From Clitopilus passeckerianus (Eukaryota > Basidiomycota > Agaricomycetes > Agaricales > Entolomataceae): 64,000 nt of DNA. The stretch is taken from NCBI GenBank assembly GCA_944990035.1, contig CALYLX010000146.1, positions 496,001 through 560,000 on the forward strand, in the 5' to 3' direction. The notes beneath the pieces are model-generated. The model did not search any database. It had not been told where the DNA came from and saw only the letters and a program-made list of their open reading frames with translations. A program made the position numbers and the translations under genes. Below are positions 1 through 12,051 of the stretch, one piece after another (position 1 is the first letter of the stretch; each line of letters begins with the position of its first letter).

Positions 1-251
1 GATTTGTTTGCTACAGGACAATTCTCTTCAAACCTCTTCGATATCATCCTGACGTTCTATCATGGGGATACTTTTCCAGCATTCCCAAATCAGGTCAAAT
101 GGATGGAAAGGACGGTAAGTTGGCTCAGCTTCTTGGTCTCGCGCAGATTTTGTTGACACCCTTGACTCAGTTCGTTTCTGTACTTGGTGGATACCCGGCA
201 CCGACTTTTGGCTATAAACTGGCGCACAAGCCTGCACAGAAGTCCAATTAG
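1..251 (+). CDS. Cupin-domain protein, 3' end only (tandem paralog A)
   Basis: This is the last part of a small cupin gene cut by the left window edge. The frame is open from base 1. One exon runs to 114 and ends at a GTAAGT donor; the last exon is 171-251 after a CAG acceptor and ends in TAG. The encoded C-terminus has the signature FYHGDTFPAFP, then KWMERT, then a hydrophobic tail ending in KPAQKSN. The next gene (528-1246) encodes the same segment (FYHGDTIPAFP, KWLEKA, KPGQKRD) with an intron at exactly the same place and an 81-nt last exon in both, so these are tandem duplicates. The metal-binding cupin motifs would lie upstream of the window. Enzyme activity and substrate cannot be told from this fragment. 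Confidence 0.75.
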   Translation, partial: FVCYRTILFKPLRYHPDVLSWGYFSSIPKSGQMDGKDGKLAQLLGLAQILLTPLTQFVSVLGGYPAPTFGYKLAHKPAQKSN

Positions 252-527
252 GGGGTTTCGATCCTTCGCCAGCCTCCTCTTATTGCATACCCTACGACAT
301 CCTCTGTAATGTCTCCTCTTAAAATGGCCACATTTTTCCTGCCAGACTTGAAACACGCAGAACGCTGATGATGTTTGCGTCACCTTGACTTCGCGGGGGT
401 ATATTAGGCGCTCACGTATATGGTTTTAGTACTGAATTGGAATGGACACATGTTCGATCGTACCTGACTTTCGCTCGAGTATATAGCACAGGCCTCACGG
501 CGAACAGCCTGGCTAGAAACCAAACTC

Positions 528-1246
528 ATGGCCGCCTCACAGTCAGAAGATACGATTCGTTTCGGAGAGGGCATGTCGATGGTAAGTCGCACCTTCTCGG
601 CTACTGAACATGGGTTTTCGGGTTCTGATGGCAGATGCATAGACCTTTCTGAGAAATGGTGAATGGGTTATCCGAAATCACTATACAGGTGCTGCCGACG
701 CAGAAGTCTTCGAGGTTCCACCTCACTGGCACGACACCCATGACGAAATATTCCGGATCTTAAAAGGAAAGATGGATGTCATGCTGGGTTCCACTTGGCG
801 GACATATGCGCCTGAAGACGGAGAGATAGTCATTCCCAAAGGGACAGTCCATTCCTTAAGAGGTATCAAGGGCGTTGAGCTCATCTGTGAGGAGAAGACT
901 GATCCAATGGTGGGTTTTATTTGGAGCTTAGAGTGAATCCTGTATTGATGATCAACTAACACTTCAACCCAGGATGGAGAGAAGGAATTTTTTTTCCGCA
1001 ATCTCTTCGCAAAAGGCGGGCTCAAGGCCGGTTTGTTTGATGCGATGCATGTCTTCTACCACGGAGACACCATCCCGGCATTCCCAGGCCACATTAAATG
1101 GCTCGAAAAAGCTGTGAGTTTCTGTCAATTGTAGTCGGAACTTGGCTGACGTTCTCCTCAAAAAGTTTGTAACAGTAGTTGGTGCATACATGGCGCCTTT
1201 ATTGGGCTACGAACTAGTTTACAAGCCTGGGCAGAAGAGAGACTGA
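528..1246 (+). CDS. Small single-domain cupin protein (tandem paralog B), 180 aa
   Basis: There are four exons: 528-581, 643-909, 973-1113 and 1166-1246. All joins have GT...AG ends and keep phase, giving 180 residues. The core is a one-domain beta-barrel cupin. Motif 1 appears as PPHWHDTHDEIFRILKG, supplying two metal-ligand histidines and a glutamate. It is followed by GEIVIPKGTVHSL, which holds the motif 2 histidine. The C-terminal third (FYHGDTIPAFP...) is shared with the truncated copy at 1-251. There is no signal peptide, so it is probably cytosolic. Cupins of this size include dioxygenases, isomerases and oxygenase-like proteins of secondary metabolism; nothing here selects one. The 5' ATG is followed by an 18-codon first exon with a good GTAAGT donor, which is why this start was chosen. 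Confidence 0.8.
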
Positions 1247-2426
1247 GGAACTCAGAGTGCTAGGTTGTCATATCCATGATCTCCATCACCCTGTAACCAC
1301 AACTCATGAATATTGAACCCTGGCATTACGTTCTGGGTCGCAAGGGCACGTTTTGGGAGTTTCGTGTTTATCAGTGCTCGAGGGCACAAGTACAGAGGTG
1401 TTGACAATACCACCGCGAATAATTGCTTTCTGAGCATACAGCCAGTTTTCAGCTAGTTACAGGAGACGAATGTGTTCTGATTTGGGCAGCCAATTCTACA
1501 GAGTAATTTTCTGACATGAGCGGTTTAGAAGCCCATGAAAACGGGCCTGAAAGTGCAAGAGGATTTACTATAAAAGGTATAGTACTGGCATGAATGTCGT
1601 AAAGGACATGTCTTCGGCTGTCAAAACTCTAGTCAATTCAACCCAAATGTAATTACAAGACTGCCGAACTTACTTCCGAAGGCAAAAAGGGAGGAGGGGG
1701 TCAAACAGAGCACGGAAATAGCGCGTGCTTGTGAGTCAGGCAATCCTTCACAGAGAAATTTCATTGCAAATTCGAAGTACACGACCGCCCGTTCCTAATC
1801 ATTCCAGCCAGCCCTGGCAGCCAAGAGTCGTTTGACCGAGTCGTGGCTGAGGTTGTCTCGGAGTTACTGGTCGGGGGTTCCACTAGCACCCATGGTATAG
1901 AGAGTACCGCTTCGTGGTCGGCAAGTAAACACTTGCCCGCCTTCAATTTCCTTCTCAAATGTCTCGATCATTAACAACAATAGTTCTGCTTTGACCAATT
2001 AATTGCCTGCCATCATGGCGATCTCTGGTAGTAGAGGCCAACGAGATATTGTTTCATCCTCTGTTCGTGAACTTTAGCAAATTCTTCTACGAGAAGAGGC
2101 GGGCATTTTAGGTCAATTATGGCGATCTCATTGGGAATTTCTTGTGGCAGGGACTCGTCGATTCGACTGGGTCTGGACATGGGGTGTAAAGTGATGATTG
2201 TGCTATGCAGCAGCCTGAGAGCATGAAACTTGAAGGGCGATAGTAGCCTTTTCTGGTGGATCCCTTGCCTAAACGAGCAAATCACTTGCCTAAAACGCCG
2301 TGGAGAAGCTGTCAAGACGTGGGTAAACAAGAGAGCCCGTATTTGCGCCTCTTCTCCAGCTCACTCGCCACCTCGTGTTTCCATCCACGCCGCACCCTGC
2401 ACATAACAATACTCGCCAAAGTCGCC
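1247..2426. other. Gap of 1.2 kb with no convincing gene
   Basis: Nothing is clearly coding here. On the minus strand a frame beginning at an ATG near 2180 reads about 55 sensible residues (MSRPSRIDESLPQEIP..., then VEEFAKVHEQRMKQYLVGLYYQ). A second open stretch follows at about 1990-1870. I could not find a splice pair that joins them in phase, so this may be a small real gene, a relic or chance. The last 200 bases are the 5' region of the plus-strand gene at 2427. Confidence 0.35.
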
Positions 2427-3230
2427 ATGAACGAGGAAGATAAGGCTATGAGCCACTGTATAGAGATGATACGGGCTGGCCACACCAAAGGGCAATATCT
2501 TGAATTTCTGGCCCTCAAGGAGCTCGAGAGCACAGACTTTCCGCTCGCCACGTCAAAAGATTTCGAGGATAGATATCTGGACTGTCCACAAGAAACCGGC
2601 GGATTCGACCGGCTCCTAGCTTATAAGCGCGTTGGTGAAGATTTGTTCTCGGAAGGCTTTTGGAAGGCGACCGAGTGGTTAGAAGATTTGGACACAGAAG
2701 CGATCTGGGAGCGGCTCCGTGTAACTTTTCTCAATTCTGAGACCCCCATCGCCTGATGAAGCTTGTCCCTAGGTGGTCTGGAAAGTGCTCATCAAGGATC
2801 GAATTGGATGGCACCTCTTCAATAAAATCGAACCAAACATTTATTCTCTATGGGATGATAATCCACGGGAAATGCGGTTCAGAAACCAGATGCTTCGGGC
2901 TTGCATAGGCTTGCACGTCGAGAAAGGCTCCTCGGCGAAAGCGAACGTAAGGACCTGGGCAACCAGCTTTCACTCCCATATGGTGCCTGTCCTCATCGCA
3001 GGGTTCAACCGGTACGAGAAGTGGTAAGTGGGTCACATCTCATCACATCTGTGCGAATTCTGAGCAGCTTCCCGGCTACCCATAGCAAGGACATTGCGCC
3101 AAGCTTTCAAGTCGTTGAGCATGAGTAAGAGATTCATCGCAGTGATATGGAGGAGTTCGAAGCCTTCCTCGCGGTTCTGGAACAGGAGGAGGTACGCTAT
3201 AGCGGCACGGCCGGAACACCTATGTCCTAA
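2427..3230 (+). CDS. Hypothetical protein, 210 aa, three exons
   Basis: I do not recognise the family. Exons are 2427-2720, 2773-3023 and 3143-3230; both introns have GTAACT/GTAAGT donors and CTAG/GCAG acceptors, and all phases agree. The predicted protein is mostly polar and alpha-helical, rich in Glu, Asp, Trp and Leu in its first half (for example WKATEWLEDLDTEAIWERL). A more basic middle contains WKVLIKDRIGWHLFNK. The C-terminus is acidic (DMEEFEAFLAVLEQEE). There is no signal peptide, transmembrane segment or known catalytic motif. An in-frame ATG at 2256 exists upstream, but the peptide it adds is Pro/Arg/Ser-rich and looks like a leader, so the internal ATG at 2427 is preferred. Confidence 0.55.
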
Positions 3231-5941
3231 TCTTCGACAAAGTCTGATGTCGAATATAGATTTCAATTCGAGTCCTAGATACCATAAAGAAGTTGAATTG
3301 TTGAAGGCCGTTTTTATTGTCCTTTCATTTGAGAACATAAGATCTTCCTTGTAAGAAGCGACAGCTACGATCACAAAGACAGTGAGTCTGCATTTTAGCC
3401 TGGGACAACATTGAAAAGTAGATGTCTCGAGAAAGGTTCAAGAAGATGTCGAAGTTCCATCCGTTTGTACCACAGTACTCTGTCAGAGCGTGCTGACTAG
3501 GATCGTCGCGTCCAACGCATCAGAAGCTAGCTGAATCCCCGAACTCGAAGTATTGCACGCAATCACCCAAATCGAACTCACTACAAGGTGTGCCATCAGA
3601 CCCGGCTTCTGGCATCATTTCAGCTAAGGGATGGATCAAAGAAGGCTTTGCTTAGGATTTGCATTATTTGGGACTATTACAAGCCTTAGGATATCAGAAT
3701 AATCTGCATATTAGGTTGATTACACGCGCAAGCCATTGTCATCCTGTGTTGGTTGAACCATTGAGCGCAATTGAGCGGGAGCGTACTTCATTGATCATGG
3801 ATGATCGATGACCGGTGACCCTTGGCAAATCAGTTCACACGAAGTGACTATGGTGGCTAGCCGCCCTCTCGAACCAAACCAAAGGCTTGAAGTAATCAAG
3901 AGCCTTCCAGTACAGATCAGACACTTGCAGATGACCTCAAGTTTCGGGATGCTCCGCGGCCGTTGACTGACTCTTTCTCACAATCGGCATGGAAGGATTG
4001 TGGGAAGTGGTCAGTCAAAGGTTGGGGAGAGTTCTGAGGCTCGCCTAATCTCGTACCAATTTGCGTCCCGTGGCGGCTTACAATGATCTTGTCCGAGATT
4101 ATGATTATGCCGTTGCTCCCCTGCCCGCATGGGAACGGAGAGGTTCGAGACTATCTACTTCCATCAGTACGGTAGCGCAAGATAAGGCAGTTGTGACCGT
4201 CTTCTCCTACCGAAACTCCCCGTGCTCTTAGAAGCCCGCTCTCATAGAGCCACCCCACTCTGGCCAGTTCCAGCCATTGACATATTGCGTAGCGATTGGC
4301 CCTCAGCAGCGCCCGACAAGCAAGTCATTGCGAAATGGTTGGACGGGAGGGGACAACATGACCAAAGGTGATCCGGGCTTCGCTACCTTGAAAAGGTATT
4401 GGGGCTTCGAGGAACCTGCAAGAGCAAGATGGCCGTGTTTAGAGTCATAACAGATGTCAACTTTTTGGGATGTATACCTCTAACACGAACTGGACGTGTA
4501 TGAGTCAATCTAGCATCAAGCTGGAGGTATCTCAGTGTTCAATGTGGCCTTATACGCCTCGCCATTCATCCAATTTTCTTGCCACTATGTAATCAATTGT
4601 TACTGTGGCCGGGCAGCCTTGATGCCTGCATTGGCGCCCTCCATGGTTTACGTTGAGTCGTATTAACCGGCCCACTCGGCCCGTTAACTCTCAGACGCGA
4701 AATGGTCCCCACAAAGTGCGTTGTCTAGGTAATAAAGTTTTACGGCCGACGAGCGGCATGGCCCGCTACCTACTACTCCAGACTTTCACTTATAGCATTC
4801 CTCAGAGTCTTTCTTTGGAGTGAATACCTGAAAATGCCACTGGCACCGGAATTTGATGCCTTCGCGTGAACTGTACGATGGACTTTTGGCAGTCCAGTTT
4901 AACCCTCAGGCTGCCGGTAGTTTACACTAATTGTTTGCTCTCCCTTCTCTGCCATCATCATGTTTTTAATGACCCGTGAATAATTTCACAGCAGACAATG
5001 ACATGAGTTTCCTTGGGGAGAGATCAGTTCCAGAAGGTGTGTGGTACAATCCCAGAAATGAGCAAAGATGTTTAGGAGGACGTTCAACATCTTTAACTTG
5101 GGGACTAAACTGAATGAGCCGACCCTCGAGCTTGTGATCTGCGTTGATCTGCGCTCTGAATATTGGTGACCATTTTCTTTAGACTATCTCCACCCAAAAA
5201 CGGTTTGGACGCGTCCCTCCAAAATCCTACTACCTTAAAAGGTAGCAGGCATCCGGAAACGTCATCATTCTTAGGCCGGTTCAGCTCAAGTTCATCAACG
5301 AACACGCTTGCCAGCAGCCTACGTGTATGTTTTGACGAATAAAATTGCTAGTGTACAGAGGCTAATAACCCGCTTTGATTGGGCTACATCGCCAGTTTGA
5401 GTCAGACGTTCAATTCTCGATACAAGCATACCATTCGAGTTGACAAATATCGCTGTAAACCTGCAGAAGTGTGCCTCTACACTTTACTCGGATGCATTAT
5501 AGTTGTATTTCCTGTGCCAGTTCCAAGGACATTGTATTGTTTACATCGGATATGCAAGCGGTAGTTTGTCTATTGTAACCGGTAGAGGGCGGTGAGGCTT
5601 TTACTGCCACTACAGAAGATAGCACTGAACCTTTTGCTGGAGCCAGGGAGCGCGGAATTCTGCAGGATGAGACGTAAGTTGAGCAAGCCGGTCAAACCGC
5701 CCAGGTTGGAAACGAAGAGGGAACGACGGAGCGGAAGTCGTGAAAGTTTAGATAGAATCGGAGTATCTAGCATAGCTCACTCAGGTAGTCAAGGCTTGTC
5801 GGAAAGATATGTTGCAAACGAGTGAGAATCCAAGCCAGAATCACAATACAAAACCCGCTGACTCGGAGCTGCCGCCGAGTTTATAATATTAGAAGACCAA
5901 AACGGAGTAGTGTCGGAAGGGGAGAGTGACAAGTGCAACCA
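3231..5941. other. Gene-poor stretch of 2.7 kb
   Basis: Read on both strands, this holds only short, isolated open frames (all under about 80 codons) with no matching splice signals or familiar motifs. A T-loop-like string (GGTTCGAGAC near 4143) has no matching acceptor or D arm, so it is not a tRNA. I see no simple repeats or transposon ends. It may contain decayed sequence that has lost recognisable features. Confidence 0.5.
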
Positions 5942-5957
5942 AGGGGGCTAGCCCCCT
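5942..5957. repeat. Perfect 16-bp palindrome
   Basis: The sequence AGGGGGCTAGCCCCCT is a perfect 16-base palindrome with no spacer. It lies between the gene-poor stretch and the 3' end of the minus-strand gene at 6483. It could be a chance GC palindrome, a cruciform or a protein-binding site; nothing nearby favours one. Confidence 0.5.
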
Positions 5958-6482
5958 AGGTATTCACCGTTGACATGCTCTGGAGTTGACGGCGAGAAAC
6001 GATGTTCGAAGACCTTGTTGAAGGCAGGAACTTCAAGTTACAAGGAATTCTCGCAGTTACGGCTTTTCCCGAGCCTGTGATAGAAACACAACCAAATACA
6101 TACTGAGGTAGCCGCTTGGCCAAGTGCCAGGCCAGTTGTTGAAGTTGGTTCGAGACCGACCAAGGCACAATTCTTCTTGTTCATGTAACCGGTTATTTCA
6201 CGTTTAACCTTGCTCGGTTACCAGAAAGGGACATCGTATTCCAAAATTACGAACAAACAGGAATAGAACCTATAGTATGTGGCACCAACTCAGTTTCAGA
6301 AAGAAGGCTCGAAGTAGAAGAAGAGTCAAGACCAGAGCCGGCTTAGCCAATTTGGACGTCGTGTTCCTATATGCAGAAGGTGACCCAGCCTGAGTAGATG
6401 GAAAGTCCTAGATGATAGTTTGCAGAGGATTCCTTGTTGAGATGGCGATAGATAAGATGAGGGTAAAAAGAATGGAAGGTTT

Positions 6483-8322
6483 CTAAACAACCAGAGTTTT
6501 CCTGGGATGATGTCGGCGTCGGGGAGCCTCTTGAGAGTCATCAGGAAAGGCATATAAAAAAGTGGGCCTCGGTGGAAGAGGAGGATGAACCGTGTTTGAT
6601 TGGACAGCATCACTAGAGGTTTGTTGAGCGCCAGCTTGCAACACCAGAGAAGCCAAGGGCATGGAAACCGCCGTCGCTTTGGAGGTTTGAGAGTTCGAGG
6701 TTTGGGAGGGCGCATTGTGCTGTAGGTTCGCCGAGTTGCTAATGGGTCCAGGCACCAAGACCTTAGCAGTTGCAGGCTTGCTTTGCTGAGATTGAGATTC
6801 GAACTGTCCCGCCGCTTGCTGGCTACTCGTAGGATGACATTGTCGTTTCGTTGGAGGCTTCAATTCCTCGTTCGTGGGTCGCTTACGGGTAGACTGTTGA
6901 AGTTTTAGATAGGCCTCTTGTTCGTCGTAGCTAAAATGGGGTCAGCGCGCGACAAGAATGGATAGATATGCAACTTACAACCTCCGGTACTCTACCTGGG
7001 CGTTGATGAGTACTGGAACTAGGAGGTCCCATAGATGGAAAATCCAGTCCATTATGGCCTTCCATTGTTCGTAGGCACAGCCCTTCAAGAGACCCAGGAT
7101 GGCCCGAAAGGTCATGGAGGCCGCCCCATGCTCCCTCTCGGCCGGCACCACCCCTGCAATCACGGCTAGCTTCGACAGGGTAAGCTTACTCGGTAGTATA
7201 ATGGCGAAGTACTAGACCACCGTGGATTCGTCAGCTGTGATAAATGTGTACGCATGGGCTGATAAACTGACCTGGAGCTCCCGAGACGATTGGCGGGACA
7301 GTGTCGCTTTGCCTTGGACGTATTTCTGGCTGAGTGACTGCAGTTCTAATTCGCCCAGTGAGGCATACTTTTCCGCGTCATCCTCGCTGGGCGTCTCGTC
7401 GATAGCTGAAGGCGGGAGGTGTACTAGGGGATCAACGCCGCCACTGGCGAAGATTGCGGGCATGGCCCTGAGAAGTGATGATTGCATGTAGCAGAACATT
7501 GTATCGTCTTTCTTAATCCTCGCTCCCATTCTCATTTCCGCAACCCATGACATGAATAGCGGCGTTGATAGTGGTCGTTAGTGGGAAAGATAGGATGAAT
7601 GGCTGGACTGACGGAACCAGCCACTTCATGATCGCCGCGGCTGGGCAGTGAGGTCATACTTTCGGAAACAATTAGTCGCCGCATCATTAAGAGTATCAAG
7701 AATAACAATCAACTATGTACGGGAGGAAAGGATGGAATGTTGCTTTCAGGGTATCGATGTATTGTTCTTCGGAGGACGTTCGGATTGCCGATAGGGAGAG
7801 GTGGAGGTCTTCAACCATATACGCGACTGGTTTGGTTTTAAATAGTTCTTCCTTTCTCAAAATATACGCCAGAACATCCCGGGCGGAAAGGAACCTAGAT
7901 CCATCCTAGACCAAGAGGATGAATGAGTGTCTAATTTTGGGACACAGGAGGATGTGTACTTTTACCAAACGATTTGTGGATTTCATTCCCTGTTCCTTGC
8001 AGTAAATGACTAGCATGCCACCCAAATCGGCACGTAACATTGTTTCAGCAACAAGCGCCTTCTTTTCATTCAGTTGCTTGGCTTCCAGGCTCAACTGATG
8101 CCTCGCATCCATTTCAATAACCATCTCCGTCACAAGACGCTCAGGGAGCTCGGGGCGTTTCCCCTCCATCGCATTAGACAAGTCATACAATTGCTTAAGG
8201 AAAGGATCCGGCCCCAACGGCGAGGGGCAGGGAGACGGAGTGAAATCGTGAAGAGGATTGGGCGAACGAATGGACAAACAGCGTGAAAGTCCGGGCTGGA
8301 TTGGCATTGAGGTCCTTTTCAA
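6483..8322 (-). CDS. Unrecognised multi-exon protein, about 510 aa
   Basis: Family not recognised. Minus-strand exons supported by phase and splice ends: 8322-7966, 7905-7721, 7658-7613, then 7553(or slightly upstream)-7272, 7211-6979 and 6930-6483 (TAG). The joins 7966/7905, 7721/7658, 7272/7211 and 6979/6930 are all in phase. The junction between 7613 and about 7550 is not resolved, so the two halves could be separate genes. The N-terminal half is helical and charged (LYDLSNAMEGKRPELPERL; LNEKKALVAETMLRADLGG). The middle holds KYASLGELELQSLSQKY and a hydrophobic helix-rich part (MDWIFHLWDLLVPVLINAQ). The C-terminus is Ser/Gln/Pro-rich and disordered with a basic patch, KPPTKRQ, that could be a nuclear signal. 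The modest motif content suggests a scaffold or regulatory protein rather than an enzyme; that is inference only. Confidence 0.55.
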
Positions 8323-8337
8323 AGTTGAGCGTCGAAG

Positions 8338-8608
8338 TTATGGTGCAGTTGTGTGATTAGTGTGATTTCGACTGAATACTGTGCCAGAACCTGAGGTAAC
8401 AACTGCAAACACAACAAGGTAGGTAGCCTGTATCGTCTTTCCCAATGATGCTAGCAATGAGTCCAAGGCTGCCGACTGAGCGTTTGGGACTTCTTGTTCG
8501 CCTGAGTCGCTAACAACGTTTATCCCAGCCAAGCCAACTCACTCGAGTGACGACGAAGAACGCACATGCGATTCCAAGCAAAACGATAAATCCGGACGCT
8601 AGGCTCAT
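8338..8608 (-). CDS. Possible small membrane protein
   Basis: An ATG at 8608 (minus) opens a 20-residue hydrophobic stretch (MSLASGFIVLLGIACAFFVV), typical of a signal anchor. A short intron of 37 or 41 nt, ending in GACTCAG, would join it to an open frame. That frame contains GEQEVPNAQSAALDSLLASL, a second hydrophobic stretch (TYLVVFAVV) and a Thr/Asn-rich end, stopping at TAA (8338-8340). The donor that keeps phase is the weaker GTTGGC, so the model is uncertain. It sits between the 6483-8322 gene and the GH127 gene, all on the same strand. Confidence 0.3.
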
Positions 8609-8744
8609 TTTTCGGTTAGCTCAATGCAGGCAACCTGAGTCTTCTTGACTTGTGTACGAGTAGGATCAGAGAACTAAAAAGTATACAGTGCAGGAAACAC
8701 AGCATGTGTGCAACAGAAGTAACATTTGAGGTCTTATCAGGAAC

Positions 8745-11700
8745 TCAGGACGACTTGAAAACGGGGAACTCTCCAATTCTCAATTTAGTTGTCTGTCAAC
8801 GCTCGTCAGAAATCCAGTAGCTTTTGATGCTGTAAAACTCACCCCAAACGGCGTAAGCGTGAGCGTCTTCTGCGCCCCAGTGCATGCGGGATTGGTCGGA
8901 GGTGCCGCAGCGAAGGTCGTTCCAGCCGTAGACCAAGCAATAGGACAGGCAGTCACGGTGACCGACAATGGCGACTTCCCAGAATCAAACACCGGACTCG
9001 GTAGCTTGCCAGATGAGGGCGGCGTGTTCACGAATTTGAGTGTCGCCGGATCAATAGCGTACTGCCAGGCCGCGGTCGTGTCGAACTGCAAGTCGACTGC
9101 CAATTTCTGCTGCGAGTTTTGCTTTAGAACCTTCTGGCTTCTGGGGACTGTGGAGGCGTCAAAAGGAGTCTGTACGCGCGAGCAAATAGCTCACTATCGA
9201 AGGCATAGTGCAGTGGACCACGTTGGACGGCAATGGAACCATGAGGTCGGCTCTCTGCGAGGCTTGTTAGAAGCGCAATAGGGGAAAACAGAAGATGTTT
9301 ACCCGTGCTGATCGCAGCGGGAAGATTGAGTACGAACTTCGTGGTCCCTGCTGGGATTGAAACGGCCTGCAAGCCATTGGATGGCGAAACGGCCTTCGCA
9401 GCAGCGCCATTGATAGCGATGGTACCACCAACGACCCATTTCGGGATGCGAACGTAATAGGTGAAAGCACTGGTGGCAGTGATTGTAGTCGTGAGCACAT
9501 CACTGAACGGGTAGATCGTATCAACAGTGGCCGTGACTTTGTTATCTGGAGGCAATTATCAGCCTTTGAAACAATCGGGTGGTATAATCGTTCACTTACT
9601 AGATGCGAGGGTTACCCCCGTCGAGAACGGGCCCAAGTACAGGTGGACAAGCGACTTCTGATCAGGCGTGGTTAGGAAGGCATTGGTAATAAACTTCGGC
9701 CAGCCTTGAGGGTGGTTGACGGTGCAACAGCTATGAAAGCATTATTTAAATTTGATTGAAAACAGCAGCAGAGATTTAACGCACGGGTAATTTGGTTCAA
9801 GACCGAATACATTTGAGTATGAGCTGACAATGGGAGGGTTAGGCTAAAACCCTCCCATGCAATGGCACGGGGGCTTACCCATCATTAGGGAAAGGATTCC
9901 TATAAGCAAAAGGGTCAATTTCACGGTCGAATGATATCAAGGAAGCACGCACGGGGTCATATTCCTTGCAGAGATCTGGTTTTGCTGTTGCAAATATTGT
10001 CTCGACCACATATCTAGATGAGGTCTTCATTAGCATCCGCAAATTGAGAGCTTGCGTGAGGAATGCGAACCTCCAGTGAGAGTAGCAGGGAGTGCATTGT
10101 AGGTGATACGCTCGACCTTGATATTATATGAACGATAATAGTTTGGCTTGGAGCAAGGGGCCGTACCCGGTCAGCGAACTTCGGATCACCGATGACCTGA
10201 TAGAGGTATGATCCACTAAAGCGTAGACTTAGAACTGCCCTATCCTTCTTCAACAGGTACTTGGACGCACGAGAACATGGTTTCCTGAAGAGAGAAGTGG
10301 TGCTTAGCGCAAGGTGTATCCACGAAGATGAGATAACTTACCACAACTAAACAAAGCTCAGTTCTTCTACGCGTCAGTACGAGAGCAAATTCCGATAGAG
10401 AAGTTGAACTCACCCTCGCGCGGCGTCGAGACCAGCCAGATACTCGTCTGCTGCGAATATTCCAGATGGTCGACCGTGATATTGGAAAAGGAGATCCCAG
10501 CCCGTGCTCGCAGTATCGAGGTCTAATTCTCCTGTGAGGCAGTAGTTGAGTTGGAAGGAATGCATGCTGACCAGATTGGTTGTGCGTGAAGCGATATGTA
10601 GCAGGCAAAGCCTTGAGACCTTCAGCCAAATTGACCCCATGCCACTGGGTCGGGTTTGTGAACAGTCTAGGGGGTGGTAGTTGGCAAACTCACAGTAAGG
10701 GGTAGGCCGAACGGATTCTAATGTCGGGGTTAGCGTGAAATCTCCAGAGAAGCCTGAGTGTATTTTTCTTACGGGTGTATGCTCGACTTTGTGAGCGTCG
10801 TATCAAGTAAGTTCAAGACGGCGATGGCCAACTGAGGGAACTTACCTGCAGTCGTCGGGAAATACTGGATGCACACTATGAGAGGATGTTGAGAGTGGTG
10901 AGGATATGGCACATTGCCTGCTTCGAGAAGACCTTCTCCCATGGGACGCCAGTCCACTTCAAACGTTCCATGGTGTCAATCAGTAAGGCTTCTTGGCCGT
11001 TCGGATGGTTGTCATAGAGCCTATCCCATGTCGGTCAGACGGTGGAAGTATTGAAACAGAAAATGGTGAATACCATTGAAGCGCCATAACGAAATCTTCC
11101 CATCGAGTCGCGGCCCAGTCATCGACACCTTGACCAGCTTTGAGCATCGTATTTGCAACGCTGACGAATTTGTGCATGGCGGTAACAACTTGATCAGTCA
11201 ACGAGGGGTCGTATTCGGTCATTTGAATCGCTCCGAACAGGAATGGATATCTGAAAATGAAATGACCATGTTAATCGAAGTCAAGCAGCTATACGCCTGA
11301 ACATACCTGCCCCAAAGGTAGCGAGGTTTGTTCGTGCCGACCTCGGGACCCAACCAGCCAGAAGAGTCCTGATGGGAAAGCACGTAAGATAGGAAAGCGG
11401 ATGTCTTCGCATTGATAGCCGTATTGTTGACCAAAATTCCATTGGGAACCATGGCATTCTGGTCAGTAGAAGCATTATTGATTTCAACGGTGTTTTCAAT
11501 GTCCTGCACGTACAAACCAGTAGCTGCCAGCTGTAACGAGCCTTAGAGTGAAGGACATGAAATATTATGTAAGGAACACAGCGAACCTTCTTCTAGGCTT
11601 GAGTAGTACGAGTTTCCTCCAGTCCAGTCGGTTTGGGAAACGCTGCCAATAATCATCAGCGCAGGTGACAGGCCAACTAAATTAACACCTACTAGCTGTA

Positions 11701-12001
11701 AAATTCGTGCAAATGTCCGGCAAGGCCATTTGTTTGAACGCTTAGCTAAGAAGCATGTTTTACCCAACATATCAGAATATAACCAGGATGGTATAGAACA
11801 AACCTGGTCTAACAGCCATCCAGCAGGGCGGATGTTTCCCAAGGGAATTGTGAGGAACTTCTTGGGCGCCACTGGATTGTGTCGGTCAGCTCGTTAACTT
11901 GGGATCAAATGAGTTGTCTTACGAGTCGTCTGGCCATTGGCGGGTAGCAAAGTGAAAACTGCACAAAAGATCAACGGAAAGGCTTTCGAAAAGGAGACCA
12001 T
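8745..12001 (-). CDS. Secreted GH127-like glycosidase (DUF1680, beta-L-arabinofuranosidase type)
   Basis: This intron-rich gene starts at ATG 12001-11999 with a signal peptide (MVSFSKAFPLIFCAVFTLLP...ANGQ), so the product is probably secreted. Family landmarks appear in order: QTDWTGGNSYYSSLEE, YLWGRYPFLFGAIQM, HGVNLAEGLKALPATYRFTHNQS, TELCLVVETMFS and CCTVNHPQGWPKF. In bacterial GH127 enzymes a Glu-x-Cys pair and a Cys-Cys pair bind zinc, and one Cys of the pair is the nucleophile; ELC and CC are both present here. The beta-sandwich tail follows (YYVRIPKW, GSIAVQRGPLHYAFD). The last join (8843 to 8792) gives PFG-TTKLRIGEFPVF and TGA at 8745. Known members release L-arabinofuranose from plant polymers; the exact substrate of fungal members is not certain. 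A TATTTAAG box lies about 50 bp upstream of the ATG. Confidence 0.85.
9831..9857 (-). repeat. 10-bp perfect inverted repeat inside a GH127 intron
   Basis: On the coding (minus) strand TGGGAGGGTT and AACCCTCCCA are separated by 7 nt. They lie inside a short intron (GTAAGC...GTCAG) between the exons encoding NPFPNDG and YSNVFGLEPNYP. The only good branch-point candidate, CTAAC, overlaps the loop and the second arm. A transcript hairpin here could affect splicing; see the finding. Confidence 0.7.
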
Positions 12002-12051
12002 CTTCGGAGAACAAGGTGATTGCCCTTGACCGTTTGTTTGAGGTTTCGTGG

